64,000 nucleotides of DNA from Gammaproteobacteria bacterium (GTDB lineage Bacteria; Pseudomonadota; Gammaproteobacteria; Ga0077536): positions 562,238-626,237 of the forward strand of contig JACKNG010000004.1 of NCBI GenBank assembly GCA_024235015.1, in the 5' to 3' direction. Numbering within the stretch: the first letter of the stretch is position 1; each line of letters begins with the position of its first letter. Position numbers and translations under genes: made by a program. Positions 25,091 through 33,761 of the stretch are shown here, piece by piece. The notes under the pieces are model-generated. The model was not told the origin of the DNA. It searched no databases and saw only the letters and a program-made list of their open reading frames with translations.

Positions 25091-26032
25091 ATGGAACTCA
25101 CCAGCAAGGGCGTCTTCCTCTTCAGCGAAGGCCTGTCGGCGGCGCAGCTCGCCGCGGCCGCGCAACGCATCGAGGGCCTCGGCTACGGCGCGGTGTGGTT
25201 TCCGGAAGCGGTCGGGCGCGAGCCCTTCGCCAAGGCGGCTTTCATCCTCGCCAGCACCGAGCGCCTGGTTGCCGCCACCGGTATCGTCAACATCTACGGT
25301 CGCGACCCGATGGTCTGCGCCATGGGCCAGCAGACCTTGAACGAACAGTCCGGCGGGCGTTTCCTGCTCGGCCTCGGCGTGTCGCACAGCCTGCTGGTGT
25401 CCCTGCGCGGCCACGAATACGGCAAGCCGGTCGCTACCATGCGCAGCTACCTCGAGCAGCTGCGCGAATGCCACAAGCTGGTCTCGGTCGAGAAGAACCT
25501 GCTGGTCGAGGGCATGGACGAGCAGCCGGTCGGCCGCGGCACACGCGGCGCCATCGTCACGCCGACGGGCGAGATGCCGGTGATCCTGGCCGCGCTGGGG
25601 CCGAAGATGACCGCGCTCGCGGGCACGATGGCGCAGGGCTCGCACCCTGCCAACACGACGCCGGAACATACCGCGAAGGCACGCGAGATCCTCGGCCCGG
25701 GGCCCTGGCTCGCGCCCTTCCAGCGCGTGTGCCTGACCCGGGACGCCGCGCGGGCGCGCGCGATCGGCCGCCAGATGATCGGTTTCTACCTGCAACTGCC
25801 GAACTACCGCAACGTGTGGCTGGACTCGGGCTTCACCAATGATGACTTCGAGCACGGCGGTTCCGATCGCCTGGTCGACGCCATGCTGGCGTGGGGCGAC
25901 GAGAACGCCATCCGCCGCCGCGTCCAGGCGCACCTCGATGCCGGCGCCGACCACGTCCCGGTGTTCTCGGTCGATCCGCAGGCGCCGCACCTGCCGTGCT
26001 GGCGTGCGCTGGAGGCGATCGCGGCCGGCTGA
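25091..26032 (+). CDS. LLM-class F420-type oxidoreductase (MSMEG_4141-like)
   Basis: 313 residues. The sequence follows the pattern of TIGR03620, probable F420-dependent oxidoreductases of the MSMEG_4141 family: GYGAVWFPEAVGREPF, VAATGIVNIYGRDP, SGGRFLLGLGVSH and the closing DAGADHVPVFSV. The protein is a TIM barrel of the bacterial luciferase superfamily. F420 rather than FMN use is inferred from family assignment only; no F420 biosynthesis gene is in the window. ATG 25091 is used because the upstream in-frame residues are encoded by the repeat. AGGAG lies 12 bases before it. Confidence 0.9.
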   Translation: MELTSKGVFLFSEGLSAAQLAAAAQRIEGLGYGAVWFPEAVGREPFAKAAFILASTERLVAATGIVNIYGRDPMVCAMGQQTLNEQSGGRFLLGLGVSHSLLVSLRGHEYGKPVATMRSYLEQLRECHKLVSVEKNLLVEGMDEQPVGRGTRGAIVTPTGEMPVILAALGPKMTALAGTMAQGSHPANTTPEHTAKAREILGPGPWLAPFQRVCLTRDAARARAIGRQMIGFYLQLPNYRNVWLDSGFTNDDFEHGGSDRLVDAMLAWGDENAIRRRVQAHLDAGADHVPVFSVDPQAPHLPCWRALEAIAAG

Positions 26033-26160
26033 GGCGGCAGGCGGTGTCGGGATCGACTGCCGTGGTAATCCCCTCGAAGCGCGCTGAACGGCCACGCCCC
26101 GGCCGCGGCAGGATGTCGGTGAACCCGCGGTAGCCAACCGCCGCGACCAATCCGCGGCAC

Positions 26161-26238
26161 GGTGTCTGACCCCGCGGGGCACGATTCCTGCACCCACCCG
26201 CAAGACAAGCGGTCCGACCCCGCGGGGTCGGACACCGT
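26161..26238. repeat. Degenerate family B repeats
   Basis: GGTGTCTGACCCCGCGGGGC at 26161-26180 and GGTCCGACCCCGCGGGGTCG from 26211, extending to GACACCG at 26238, form nested palindromes between the oxidoreductase and slyX. A weaker GGTGTCGGGATCGAC lies at 26043. The whole gap 26033-26279 holds repeats and no gene. Confidence 0.65.
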
Positions 26239-26279
26239 CGAGGCTCGATCGACCGCCGCACTCGATCCCCCACACCGCA

Positions 26280-26486
26280 TCAGTAGTGCGGCGGCCGCTC
26301 CTCGCTCGCATCCGCCGGCGCCTGGCCGTCCGCGCGCGCCGCCAGCGAGCGCTCGGCGCGGGCCAGCCACTCGCGCAGCAGTTCGATTTCGCGTTGCTGG
26401 CGGTAGACGATGTCGCCGAGTTCCTCGGCCGTGCGCTCGAGGTAGGCGAGGCGGAGTTCGAGGTTTTCGATGTCGATGTCGCTCAT
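26280..26486 (-). CDS. slyX: SlyX family protein
   Basis: 68 residues, matching SlyX in length and layout: an N-terminal heptad-patterned coiled coil (LELRLAYLERTAEELGDIVY, then QQREIELLREWLARAE), a variable Ala/Arg-rich middle and the family-specific end RPPHY. SlyX is a small cytoplasmic protein of unknown function, widespread in Gammaproteobacteria, first seen next to the peptidyl-prolyl isomerase SlyD. Here it stands alone, divergent from the SRPBCC gene at 26580. Confidence 0.9.
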   Translation of the reverse strand: MSDIDIENLELRLAYLERTAEELGDIVYRQQREIELLREWLARAERSLAARADGQAPADASEERPPHY

Positions 26487-26579
26487 GGGCACATGATCGC
26501 ATGCCCGGCACGGGTCGACTGCGGGGGGCGCTTTCGGGGACACTGGCGGCTTTGCCAGGAACCATACCGGGGAGACTCC

Positions 26580-26999
26580 ATGACCAGTGCATCCGTGACC
26601 GAGACCGTAGCCGCCCCTGCCGCCGACGTGTGGCGGGTGATGAGCAACTTCGCCGGCGTCGAGCCGAACGAGATGATTGCCGGCTGCACGACCACCGGCG
26701 AAGGCGTCGGCGCCGTGCGGACCATCACCCTCACCGCCGGTGGTGAGATCGTCGAACGGCTCGAGAGCCTCGACGACGCGACCATGAGCTTCAGCTACGC
26801 CATCATCAACGACAGTCCGCTGCCGGTCGCCGACTACCTCTCGACCGTGCGCATCAGCGACGACGGCCAGGGGGGCACCAGTGTCACCTGGTCGAGCACC
26901 TTCGAGGCCCGCGGCGCGCCCGAGGCCGATGTCATCAAGCTCATCGAAGGCGTCTACAAGGGCGGCATCGCCCGCGCCCGCGGCAAGCTCGGCCTGTGA
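26580..26999 (+). CDS. SRPBCC family protein (polyketide cyclase/dehydrase-like)
   Basis: 139 residues with the START/Bet v1-like pattern: ETVAAPAADVWRVMSNFAGV, then GAVRTITLTAGGEIVERLES, FSYAIINDSPLPVADYLSTV, VTWSSTFEARGAPE and a C-terminal helix. These helix-grip proteins bind small hydrophobic ligands in a central cavity; some are cyclases or dehydrases, others are ligand carriers. ATG 26580 has GGGGAGA upstream and agrees with the family start. Confidence 0.88.
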   Translation: MTSASVTETVAAPAADVWRVMSNFAGVEPNEMIAGCTTTGEGVGAVRTITLTAGGEIVERLESLDDATMSFSYAIINDSPLPVADYLSTVRISDDGQGGTSVTWSSTFEARGAPEADVIKLIEGVYKGGIARARGKLGL

Positions 27000-27060
27000 C
27001 GAGGCGGCCGGCGTCGACCATCGTGCGGCCCTGCCGTGCGTATGCGACGCCGGCACGCGG

Positions 27061-27744
27061 ATGGCTGCGGGCGGGGCAGCGATGAACGACGCCGCGGCGG
27101 ACCCGGTGCCGAGCACGACGCCCGTCGTGGCCGGCGGGGCGCCGGCATTGCCGCTGCGCTACCACACGCCGGCGGCCTGGGTCGCGACGGCGCTGGCCGA
27201 CCCGCTCGCGCTGCTCGCCGACCATGCCCAGCTCGAGCGCAAGGCCGCGGCTAACGCCCTCGACCTCGTCAATCGCTGGCCCCGCGCCGACTGCGCCGAG
27301 GCCTGGGTCAGCATCCTCGCCGCCGTCACCGCCGACGAGGCGATGCACCTCAAGGCCGTGACCCGGCTGCTGGCACGACGTGGCGGCGAACTACCGCGCG
27401 CGCACCGCAACGCCTACGCCAGCGCGCTGCACGCCGCGGTGCGCCGGGGCGACGGCCCGCGCGAGCTGCTCGATCGCCTGCTCGTCGCCGCGCTGATCGA
27501 GGCGCGGTCGTGCGAGCGCTTCGAACTGCTCGCCGCCCACGGCGAGGATGGCGAGCTGGCCAGCTTCTTCGCCAGCCTGTGCGCCTCCGAACGCGGCCAC
27601 TACAAGGTGTTCCTGCGCCTCGCCGACATGGTCGCCGGGCCGGCCGAGCGCAAGCGTCGTTGGCACGCCTGGCTCGACGGCGAGGCCGCCATCATCGCCG
27701 CCCAGGCCCCCGGGCCACGCATCCACAGCGGCGTACGCGACTGA
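27061..27744 (+). CDS. miaE: tRNA-(ms2io6A)-hydroxylase
   Basis: 227 residues (220 if translation begins at ATG 27082). MiaE hydroxylates the isopentenyl group of 2-methylthio-N6-isopentenyladenosine at tRNA position 37 with a di-iron centre. The ferritin-like ligand motifs are visible: LADHAQLERKAAANALDLVN (first Glu), AVTADEAMHLKAV (Glu and His), EARSCERFELLA and SERGHYKVFL (Glu and His). The first 30 residues are Ala/Pro-rich and weakly conserved, so the start is uncertain. The substrate base is made by MiaA and MiaB, neither of which is in the window. Confidence 0.92.
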   Translation: MAAGGAAMNDAAADPVPSTTPVVAGGAPALPLRYHTPAAWVATALADPLALLADHAQLERKAAANALDLVNRWPRADCAEAWVSILAAVTADEAMHLKAVTRLLARRGGELPRAHRNAYASALHAAVRRGDGPRELLDRLLVAALIEARSCERFELLAAHGEDGELASFFASLCASERGHYKVFLRLADMVAGPAERKRRWHAWLDGEAAIIAAQAPGPRIHSGVRD

Positions 27745-27780
27745 ACGTCACCGCGTGCCGGCGGCGTCTGCGCGTGCCGT

Positions 27781-28485
27781 TCAGGCGCCGCGGGGTGTCG
27801 CGGTCGTGCGCCGCCGCAGGGCGAGCGCGGCCACGCCGGAACCCAGGCCCCACAACGCCGCCGGCAGCGGCACGGCCGTCAATGGGGCGCTGAGGGCGTA
27901 GAAGCGGTTGTGGGTGCCGGGGGCGTCGAAAGCGCCCTGCACCCAGCTCGGGCCCGCCGTGTAGTCGTAGCCCACGGTCGCCGAGATCCAATCCGTGCCC
28001 AGATAGGCACCCTGGGTCGCGCTGACATGGTAGGCCTCGCCGGCCGTGTTGGTGCCGGTCCACACGTTGGCGATGCCGATGAAGTCGTCGAACTGGTCGC
28101 GGCGGAACTGGAAGCCGATCAGGCCATCCCACAGGTCGGCGGCGCTGGTTGCGATGCGCGTGCCGTTGAGCAGCAGCACCAGGCCCTCGACGACGGCGTT
28201 GTCGCGGGCATCGACGGTCGCGGTCGATGCGATGGCATACCACTCGACACCGAGACCCGCGGTGAGCGCCCCGGGGCGGTTGGCCTCGGCGGTGACGAAG
28301 GCGTTGTAGTCGGCGATCGAGGTGCTGGTTGCATCGCGCACCCCGTCGGTGACGAAGGCCCAGTGGTAGACGGTGCCGGGGGCGAGGTTGAAATCCGCCA
28401 CCGGGTCGGGCAGCGCGGCCGCGGCTGGCAGGGTGAACGAGAGGGTGGCGATGGCGAGCAGGCTCGCGGTCCAGCGGCGTTTCAT
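27781..28485 (-). CDS. VPLPA-CTERM sorted secreted protein
   Basis: 234 residues starting at ATG 28485. It has a Sec signal peptide (KRRWTASLLAIATLSFTLPAA), a mature domain of about 185 residues rich in Asp, Thr and aromatic residues with no recognised fold, and a C-terminal sorting signal VPLPAALWGLGSGVAALALR plus RR. The VPLPAALW form is a common variant of PEP-CTERM, recognised by an exosortase (not in this window). Function unknown; extracellular or surface location predicted. Confidence 0.8.
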   Translation of the reverse strand: MKRRWTASLLAIATLSFTLPAAAALPDPVADFNLAPGTVYHWAFVTDGVRDATSTSIADYNAFVTAEANRPGALTAGLGVEWYAIASTATVDARDNAVVEGLVLLLNGTRIATSAADLWDGLIGFQFRRDQFDDFIGIANVWTGTNTAGEAYHVSATQGAYLGTDWISATVGYDYTAGPSWVQGAFDAPGTHNRFYALSAPLTAVPLPAALWGLGSGVAALALRRRTTATPRGA

Positions 28486-28612
28486 CGGTTTGTCGTTCCT
28501 CGTGTCCGGGTGGAAACGCCACCGAATCTGCCGCGGCCGGGCGCGCGTTGTTTGACCTCGGTCAACGCGCGGCGACCGGCTGGTGCGGCCGCCGACGTGC
28601 TTCTGCCCGGGG

Positions 28613-29050
28613 TCAGATCGCCGTCCGTCGCCGCGGTGCGACACCGGCCAGGATGAGCGCCGCCTGCGCCAGGCTGGCCGGCTCGAGCACGGCCCGGCGC
28701 GCGCCGGGGAACGGGTCGGGGCCGAGGGCGACGTCGGCGATGCGCGCGGCGCCGATCACGCCGTGCAGGTACCGGCGCCCGTTGTCCTGCAGGTTGCCGC
28801 GTGCGACCCCCGCGTTCCACGCGGCCAGGAGCGCGCCGTCCGGACGCAGCGGGGTGGTGGTCGAGGCCGGCCCGCCGAGGTACCACGGCATGCTCGGCAG
28901 CGAGGAGATCACGGCGAGAACGAGGTTGTAGAGCCGCAGGCCGTAGCAGAGGCCGTTGCGCAGGCCATGGGCGGTCCCGGTGCGTGCCAGCGCGCGGCCC
29001 CGGCCGGCGGGTGCACGGCTAATCGGCAGGCCATCGGCGGCGTGGCGCAC
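28613..29050 (-). CDS. Hypothetical ORF with degenerate PEP-CTERM-like tail
   Basis: 145 residues if it starts at GTG 29050. There is no signal peptide and no recognised domain. The C-terminus AVLEPASLAQAALILAGVAP followed by RRR resembles a decayed PEP-CTERM signal (LEPA instead of PEPA, short hydrophobic run). The same DNA has an open frame on the other strand with shadow composition. It could be a remnant of a CTERM gene. Low confidence that it is expressed. Confidence 0.35.
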   Translation of the reverse strand: MRHAADGLPISRAPAGRGRALARTGTAHGLRNGLCYGLRLYNLVLAVISSLPSMPWYLGGPASTTTPLRPDGALLAAWNAGVARGNLQDNGRRYLHGVIGAARIADVALGPDPFPGARRAVLEPASLAQAALILAGVAPRRRTAI

Positions 29051-29116
29051 GGGACGTCGAGTCCCGCAACCGGGGCGGCGTGGTCGGGGGCGGCCTCGCC
29101 GCGTCGCCCGGGCCGG

Positions 29117-29515
29117 TCACCCGGACGTGGCCGCAGCCAGCATCGCCGCCATCTTCTGGTGGACGAGGTTGATGGCCTTGAGCGGCCGCACCATCACCTT
29201 GAAGTCGACGATGCGACCGTCGTCGTTCCAGTGCAGCATGTCGACGCCGTTCACCTGCAGGCCATCGAGCTCGACCGCGAACTCGAGCACGGCATCGCGT
29301 TCGCCGACCACCTCGCGCACGTAATGGAAGCTCGGGTTGACCAGCACCGTGAAGGCCGCGGCGAGGTAGCGCTCGACGAGCGCGCGCCCGCGCTGCGGGG
29401 TGTGCACGACGGGCGAGTGGAACACGGCGTCCTCGGCCAGCAGGTCGTGGAGAGCGGCCAGGTCTCCATGCTCGACGAGACGGTGCCAGGCGGCGATGAC
29501 GGAGGGCTCGGACAT
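29117..29515 (-). CDS. SnoaL-like (NTF2 fold) protein
   Basis: 132 residues. The pattern SVIAAWHRLVEHGDLAALHD, LLAEDAVFHSPVVHTPQRGR and FKVMVRPLKAINLVHQKMAA is typical of a SnoaL-like family in which the last helix follows a VRPL turn. Possible ketosteroid isomerase-like or dehydratase fold; substrate unknown. It is one of four NTF2-fold genes in this window (others at 11242, 24433 and 42342). Confidence 0.85.
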   Translation of the reverse strand: MSEPSVIAAWHRLVEHGDLAALHDLLAEDAVFHSPVVHTPQRGRALVERYLAAAFTVLVNPSFHYVREVVGERDAVLEFAVELDGLQVNGVDMLHWNDDGRIVDFKVMVRPLKAINLVHQKMAAMLAAATSG

Positions 29516-29614
29516 GCTGTTTTTCCTCGTGGCCGCACGGCGCGCGGCGCGATGCCGGTTATTGGATCGTGAGCCTGCGCGCGGGTCAAACGTGCGCGCC
29601 GCCGTGAGCGCGGG

Positions 29615-30106
29615 TCAACCCTCGCGACGCATCCACCAGCGCACGAATTCCACGCCACCGTGAGGCGAGCGCTGCACTTCGACGAGGCGGAAGCCGGCGC
29701 GTTCGAACAGCGGGCGCGAGACGGCCGAGGCGTGGGTGGTGAGGACGCTGCGGCCATTGGCCGCGGCGGCATCGATGACGACGTCGAGCAGGCGGGTGCC
29801 GAGGCCGCGGCGCATGGCGCTGGGTGCGACGTAGAGCGCGGTGAGGTGGCCGTGACCCGGCGGGGTGTCCGACGCCAGCCCGGTGAAGCCGACGATGTCA
29901 TGGGCCGCGTCCGCGGCCACCCAGGTCGACGCCGCTTCGATCCAGGCCGTGAACGCGGCGGCGTCGTCGGCGAAGCCGGCCCAGGCCGCGATCTGCGCGG
30001 CGGTGTAGAACGGTGCCGCGGTGGTCAGCACGGCGGCGCGGTAGAGCGCGCGCAATGCCTCGGTATCGTCGCCGCAGGCCAGGCGGATGCGCGGTGCGTT
30101 CGCCAT
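29615..30106 (-). CDS. GNAT family N-acetyltransferase
   Basis: 163 residues. Conserved GNAT elements: the beta-4 strand and V/I-x-x-x-x-x-x-G-x-A loop appear as LTALYVAPSAMRRGLGTRLL (acetyl-CoA pyrophosphate loop RRGLGT), followed by FERAGFRLVEVQ. Acceptor unknown. ATG 30106 overlaps the stop of the upstream membrane protein gene by one base in the arrangement ATGA, so the two are translationally coupled. Confidence 0.9.
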   Translation of the reverse strand: MANAPRIRLACGDDTEALRALYRAAVLTTAAPFYTAAQIAAWAGFADDAAAFTAWIEAASTWVAADAAHDIVGFTGLASDTPPGHGHLTALYVAPSAMRRGLGTRLLDVVIDAAAANGRSVLTTHASAVSRPLFERAGFRLVEVQRSPHGGVEFVRWWMRREG

Positions 30107-30501
30107 CAACCCGCGCGCTGCCCGGCCAGGTACACCAGCGGCGGCACCAGCGCCAGCCAGGCCAGGAACAGGCCCCACACGCGGCCGCGGCGCAGGTCGT
30201 AATCCGCCCACAGGCGCTGCCAGGAATGTCCGGCGACGTAATGGCCGAAGCCGAACTCGAAGGCGATGGTCATGACCAGCCAGGCGAGACCGACCCGCAG
30301 CGCGACACCGACGTCGGCGAGCGGCCAGCCCCGCTGCAGCAGCCAGCCCACGATCCCCACCGCGGTCGCCGCGAGCAGGGTCGAGAGCTGGTGGGCGGTG
30401 CGCTCGCCGAGGTGTCGGCCATAGGTCTTCTCGCGCACGATACCGTTGCCGATGGCGATCAGCGCGAGCAGGAACCAGCCGAGGACGTAGGGCAGGGGCA
30501 C
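30106..30501 (-). CDS. Small integral membrane protein
   Basis: 131 residues from GTG 30501, or 161 from another GTG at 30591. The shorter form is preferred because it opens directly with the first helix (LPYVLGWFLLALIAIGNGIV). Four membrane helices are predicted. The segments REKTYGRHLGERTAHQLSTL and FGHYVAGHSWQRLWADYDLR are conserved-looking and lie in loops. Function unknown. Coupled to the GNAT gene by an ATGA overlap, which hints at a joint role. Confidence 0.75.
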   Translation of the reverse strand: MPLPYVLGWFLLALIAIGNGIVREKTYGRHLGERTAHQLSTLLAATAVGIVGWLLQRGWPLADVGVALRVGLAWLVMTIAFEFGFGHYVAGHSWQRLWADYDLRRGRVWGLFLAWLALVPPLVYLAGQRAG

Positions 30502-30689
30502 GGGGACATTCGATCCGCTGGGCAGGGGGTGTGAGGCGGCGCCGCACAGGCTGTGTGGAGCCACCGTCCGTCGCGACACGAAATTTAACACCGATCGATC
30601 GCCACGCGGCCGTCAATCCCGTTCCGCGGCCGGAGCACTGCGATTAATCTTTCCGCCATCGAATTCTTCATCACAGGAACAACCGGTCC

Positions 30690-31589
30690 ATGTCCCGATC
30701 ATTCATGGAGCGCGCCCGTGCGCTCGCCGCTCGCCCCGACAGTCTCGCCAGCGCCGTCGTCGCCCTGCCGCTTGCCTGCGCCGCACCGCAGGCTTCCGCC
30801 GCGGCCCTGGCTCTCGGCGACCTGCTGCTCGAAGAGTCGTACGTCGGCTACTGGAACGCTTCCGGCTTTTTCACCGAGGTCGGTTTCGTCGACAACGAGA
30901 CGAGTGACTGGGTCTCCCTCGGGAGCGCACCGGACGGCGCCAGCATCGGCGGCGAGAGCCTCGGCAACGGGCTCAAGCTCTACGGCCAGGCCACCATGCT
31001 CGACAACTACCTCGGCGTGGTCGGCGACGATCAGTGGGACAACTCCGGCAACGTCGCCTACGGCGTGGCCTTCGCCTGGACCGGCTCGCTGGCGCAGGCG
31101 CCGGTCGACGGCGACCACCTCGAGTTCGCCTACGAGTTCGACATCGGCCTGTCCGACAACCAGAACGCCGGCACCTCGGTGTCTTGGGAGCTGCGTGCCG
31201 GGTTGTTCGACGTGTGCTGCGGACCGTGGGTGCCCGGGCCGTATGCCTACCCGCCGGTATGGGAGACGGTGGCCTACGATAACGTGCAGGGCGGCGAGAG
31301 CCGTTCGTTCAGCGGCACTGCCATGAGCAGCGAGCTCTATCCCAGCGAAGGTGTCGATTACGCCTGGGCGGTGGTCCTCACCACCTATTGGTACGACCCG
31401 GATGCCTTCGACGGCAACTACCAGTTCTCGTCGGGCAGTGGCGACACGCTCATCGTGACTGTGCCGATGAACTCCATCGACGTCGGCCTGAACGCGGTGC
31501 CCAACGCCGTACCGGTGCCGGCCGCCGCCTGGCTGTTCGGCAGCGCCGTCTTCGCGCTCGGGGCGCGGGTGCGCCGGCGCGCGGCCTGA
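30690..31589 (+). CDS. PEP-CTERM-type (VPVPAAAW) secreted protein
   Basis: 299 residues with a long signal region (hydrophobic core LASAVVALPLACAAPQASAA at about 18-37). The body is rich in Tyr, Trp, Asp and Gly, with a DVCCGPWVPGP cysteine pair, and has no recognised domain. It ends in VPVPAAAWLFGSAVFALGAR and a basic tail, the common VPxPAAxWLFGS form of the exosortase sorting signal. The glycosyltransferase gene begins 17 bp after its stop, so the pair may be cotranscribed; exosortase substrates are often glycosylated. Confidence 0.82.
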   Translation: MSRSFMERARALAARPDSLASAVVALPLACAAPQASAAALALGDLLLEESYVGYWNASGFFTEVGFVDNETSDWVSLGSAPDGASIGGESLGNGLKLYGQATMLDNYLGVVGDDQWDNSGNVAYGVAFAWTGSLAQAPVDGDHLEFAYEFDIGLSDNQNAGTSVSWELRAGLFDVCCGPWVPGPYAYPPVWETVAYDNVQGGESRSFSGTAMSSELYPSEGVDYAWAVVLTTYWYDPDAFDGNYQFSSGSGDTLIVTVPMNSIDVGLNAVPNAVPVPAAAWLFGSAVFALGARVRRRAA

Positions 31590-31606
31590 AGTCGACCGAC
31601 CCGGCG

Positions 31607-32788
31607 ATGACGATCGCGCGGCCACCACGGCTGCTGGTCGTCATCGCCCAATCGCCGTTCGATCCCGCCAGCGGCGCGGCGCGCTCGACGCTCGACACGG
31701 CGCGTCTGCTGGCGCGCCGTGGCTGGACCGTGCACTGCATCGCCTCGACCGCCACCGAGAGCGGTGCGCCGTGCCCGGTCGGCGGTGCGGTGTCCGGTGC
31801 GATGCCGCACCGCCTCCGGCGTGACGGCATCGATTTCGAGCTGTGGCCGGCCGCGCGCGAGGGCTGGGCGACGGTCGCCGGCGCGGCCATGTCGGACAGC
31901 CTCGTCCGCCAGTTGCGCGCAGCGGAACCGACCGTGCTGCTGACTTTCGGTGGCAGCGCCACGGAGGCGCGCTGGCGTGCGCTCGCCACGGCCGCGGGCG
32001 TACACACCGTGTTCGCCGTACACAACGAGGCTTACCTCCATCCCGACACGCCCGCCACTGGCCGCGCCGCGGTGCGCGAAGGGCACCTGCTGCTCGCGCC
32101 GAGCGAGTACCTCGCCCGGCAGTACCGCGAGATCTGTGGTGCTCAGGTGGCCGTGTTGCCGCCACCGCTCGACTGGGCCAGCGTGCGCGCGCCGCGGCGC
32201 GAAGCGGTGTTCACGGTCTTCGTCAACCCGGAACCGGCCAAGGGCCTGATGTTCGTCGTGCGCCTGTTCGACGAACTGGCGCGCCGCCGGCCCGACATCC
32301 CCTTGCTGGTGGTGGAATCGCGCGGCCGCGCCGAGCACCTGTTCGCCGCCGCGCGCCGCGGCGGCATCGATCTCGCCGCACATGCCGGCCTGTTCGTTTC
32401 GCCCGCGCTGCCGACCCCGGCCGAGGTACTGGCCAACGCACGGCTCCTAGTGATGCCGAGCGTGTGGGAGGAACCTGCCGGGCGGCTCGCCTGCGAAGCG
32501 ATGGTGAACGGCGTGGTCCCGCTGGTCGGGCCGCGCGGCGGCCTGCCCGAGATGGTCGGCGATGCCATCGCACCCCTGCCGCTGCCCGCCGGGCTCACCA
32601 TGGCGACGCGCGCGCCCGTCGACGCCCCTCAAGTCGCAACCTGGCGCGAGGCCATCGAGCACTACTACGACAACGAGGCGGCGTGGCAGGCGGCCAGCGA
32701 TCGTTGCCGCGCCTACGCCGCGCGCCACTACGACGAGGCGAGCCTCGCCGAGCGCTACGACGTCTTGTTTCGCGCCCTGCTGCACTGA
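31607..32788 (+). CDS. Glycosyltransferase (GT4-like)
   Basis: 393 residues with a GT-B layout. N-terminal half: LLVVIAQSPFDPASGAARST, STLDTARLLARRGWTVHCIA. C-terminal donor-binding half: VNPEPAKGLMFVVRLFDELA, LLVMPSVWEEPAGRLACEAM with the EPxGRxxxE signature (a variant of the EX7E motif), then GGLPEMVGDA. It would transfer a sugar from a nucleotide donor to a glycan or protein in the cytoplasm. The first start, ATG 31607, is 17 bp after a CTERM protein gene. Confidence 0.9.
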   Translation: MTIARPPRLLVVIAQSPFDPASGAARSTLDTARLLARRGWTVHCIASTATESGAPCPVGGAVSGAMPHRLRRDGIDFELWPAAREGWATVAGAAMSDSLVRQLRAAEPTVLLTFGGSATEARWRALATAAGVHTVFAVHNEAYLHPDTPATGRAAVREGHLLLAPSEYLARQYREICGAQVAVLPPPLDWASVRAPRREAVFTVFVNPEPAKGLMFVVRLFDELARRRPDIPLLVVESRGRAEHLFAAARRGGIDLAAHAGLFVSPALPTPAEVLANARLLVMPSVWEEPAGRLACEAMVNGVVPLVGPRGGLPEMVGDAIAPLPLPAGLTMATRAPVDAPQVATWREAIEHYYDNEAAWQAASDRCRAYAARHYDEASLAERYDVLFRALLH

Positions 32789-32882
32789 GCGGTTCCTGAT
32801 GTCCTGTGGCACCGGCGGCCACGGGTGCCACCGATGACACGATTGGTTATCGTGTCGGTCGGATTTCGCGGGGGAGGCGACG

Positions 32883-33716
32883 ATGACGGATGAACGGAAC
32901 GTGGTGGGTGCGTGGGATGTCGGTACAACGCTGCCATCCTGGCAGGTCGAGGCCTACAACGACGCCGTCGACAGCGGCAACGCCATCCACGCCGACGACA
33001 CCGCGCAGCGCTACGGGTTCGGCGGCGGGCTGGTCCCTGGCGTCACCACCTACGGTTACCTGCTGCATCCCGTCGTCACCGTGCTGGGCGTCGACTTTCT
33101 CGCCCGCGGCGCCAGCAGCGTGCGCCTGCGCCGCCCGATCTACGAAGGCGAGATAGTCACGGTCACGGCCACGGTCAGCGCCTGCGTCGACGGCGTGACG
33201 GGGTTCGAACTCGAAGCGCGCAACCCGGCCGGAGAGGTTTGTGCGCTCGGCACGGCGCACTACCCGGCACCGGCGAGCGCCGCGTCGAACCCACCCGACC
33301 GTGCGCCCTTGCCGTCACCGCGCGTGCCGGCGACGCCCGAGGCATTGGCCGCGCTCGGCACGCTCGGCAGTTTCGAATGCGCGCAGACCGCGGCGGAGGC
33401 GCAGGCCTTCGTTGCCGCCGCCGGGGATGCCGATTCAGCCTGCTACGGCGACGTCCTGCATCCGGCCTGGCTGCTGCGCCAGGCCAATTACGTGGTCGAT
33501 CGCTCGATCGCGCTCGGCCCCTGGATTCATACCGCGAGCGAGGTCGTTCATCTCGGCCACGCGCGCATCGGCGAGACGCTGGAGGTGCGCGCAGCGGTGG
33601 TCGATCTCAGCACGCACAAGGGCAACGACTACGCCGCGTTCGACGTCTTCGTCAGCGGCCGCGAACCGGTGATGCGGGTGCGGCACCGGGCCATCTACCG
33701 GCTCGCCGCGCGCTGA
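32883..33716 (+). CDS. Double-hotdog MaoC-like protein
   Basis: 277 residues containing two hotdog domains. The first has VDSGNAIHADDTAQRYGFGG followed by LVPGVTTYGYLLHP, like the N-terminal FAS1-dehydratase/MaoC half with its substrate-binding helix. The second, after a Pro-rich linker at about 130-150, carries GDVLHPAWLLRQANYVVDRS. MaoC proteins hydrate enoyl-CoA or act as thioesterases; the catalytic Asp-His pair may be in AIHADD. GGGGGAGG lies just before ATG 32883. Confidence 0.8.
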   Translation: MTDERNVVGAWDVGTTLPSWQVEAYNDAVDSGNAIHADDTAQRYGFGGGLVPGVTTYGYLLHPVVTVLGVDFLARGASSVRLRRPIYEGEIVTVTATVSACVDGVTGFELEARNPAGEVCALGTAHYPAPASAASNPPDRAPLPSPRVPATPEALAALGTLGSFECAQTAAEAQAFVAAAGDADSACYGDVLHPAWLLRQANYVVDRSIALGPWIHTASEVVHLGHARIGETLEVRAAVVDLSTHKGNDYAAFDVFVSGREPVMRVRHRAIYRLAAR

Positions 33717-33720
33717 GGCC

Positions 33721-33749
33721 GCCGCGCGCTCGGCTCGGAAGCGCGCGGC
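33721..33749. terminator. Hairpin between convergent genes
   Basis: Perfect 10-bp stem GCCGCGCGCT / AGCGCGCGGC with a 9-base loop, 4 bases after the MaoC-like stop and 12 bases before the serine hydrolase stop on the other strand. A bidirectional terminator is likely, although no T-tract follows. Confidence 0.5.
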
Positions 33750-33761
33750 CCCCCGGCGTTC

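Noticed and set aside
28583..29572. 329-codon plus-strand frame
   Set aside because: It covers a SnoaL-like gene on the other strand and has shadow composition.
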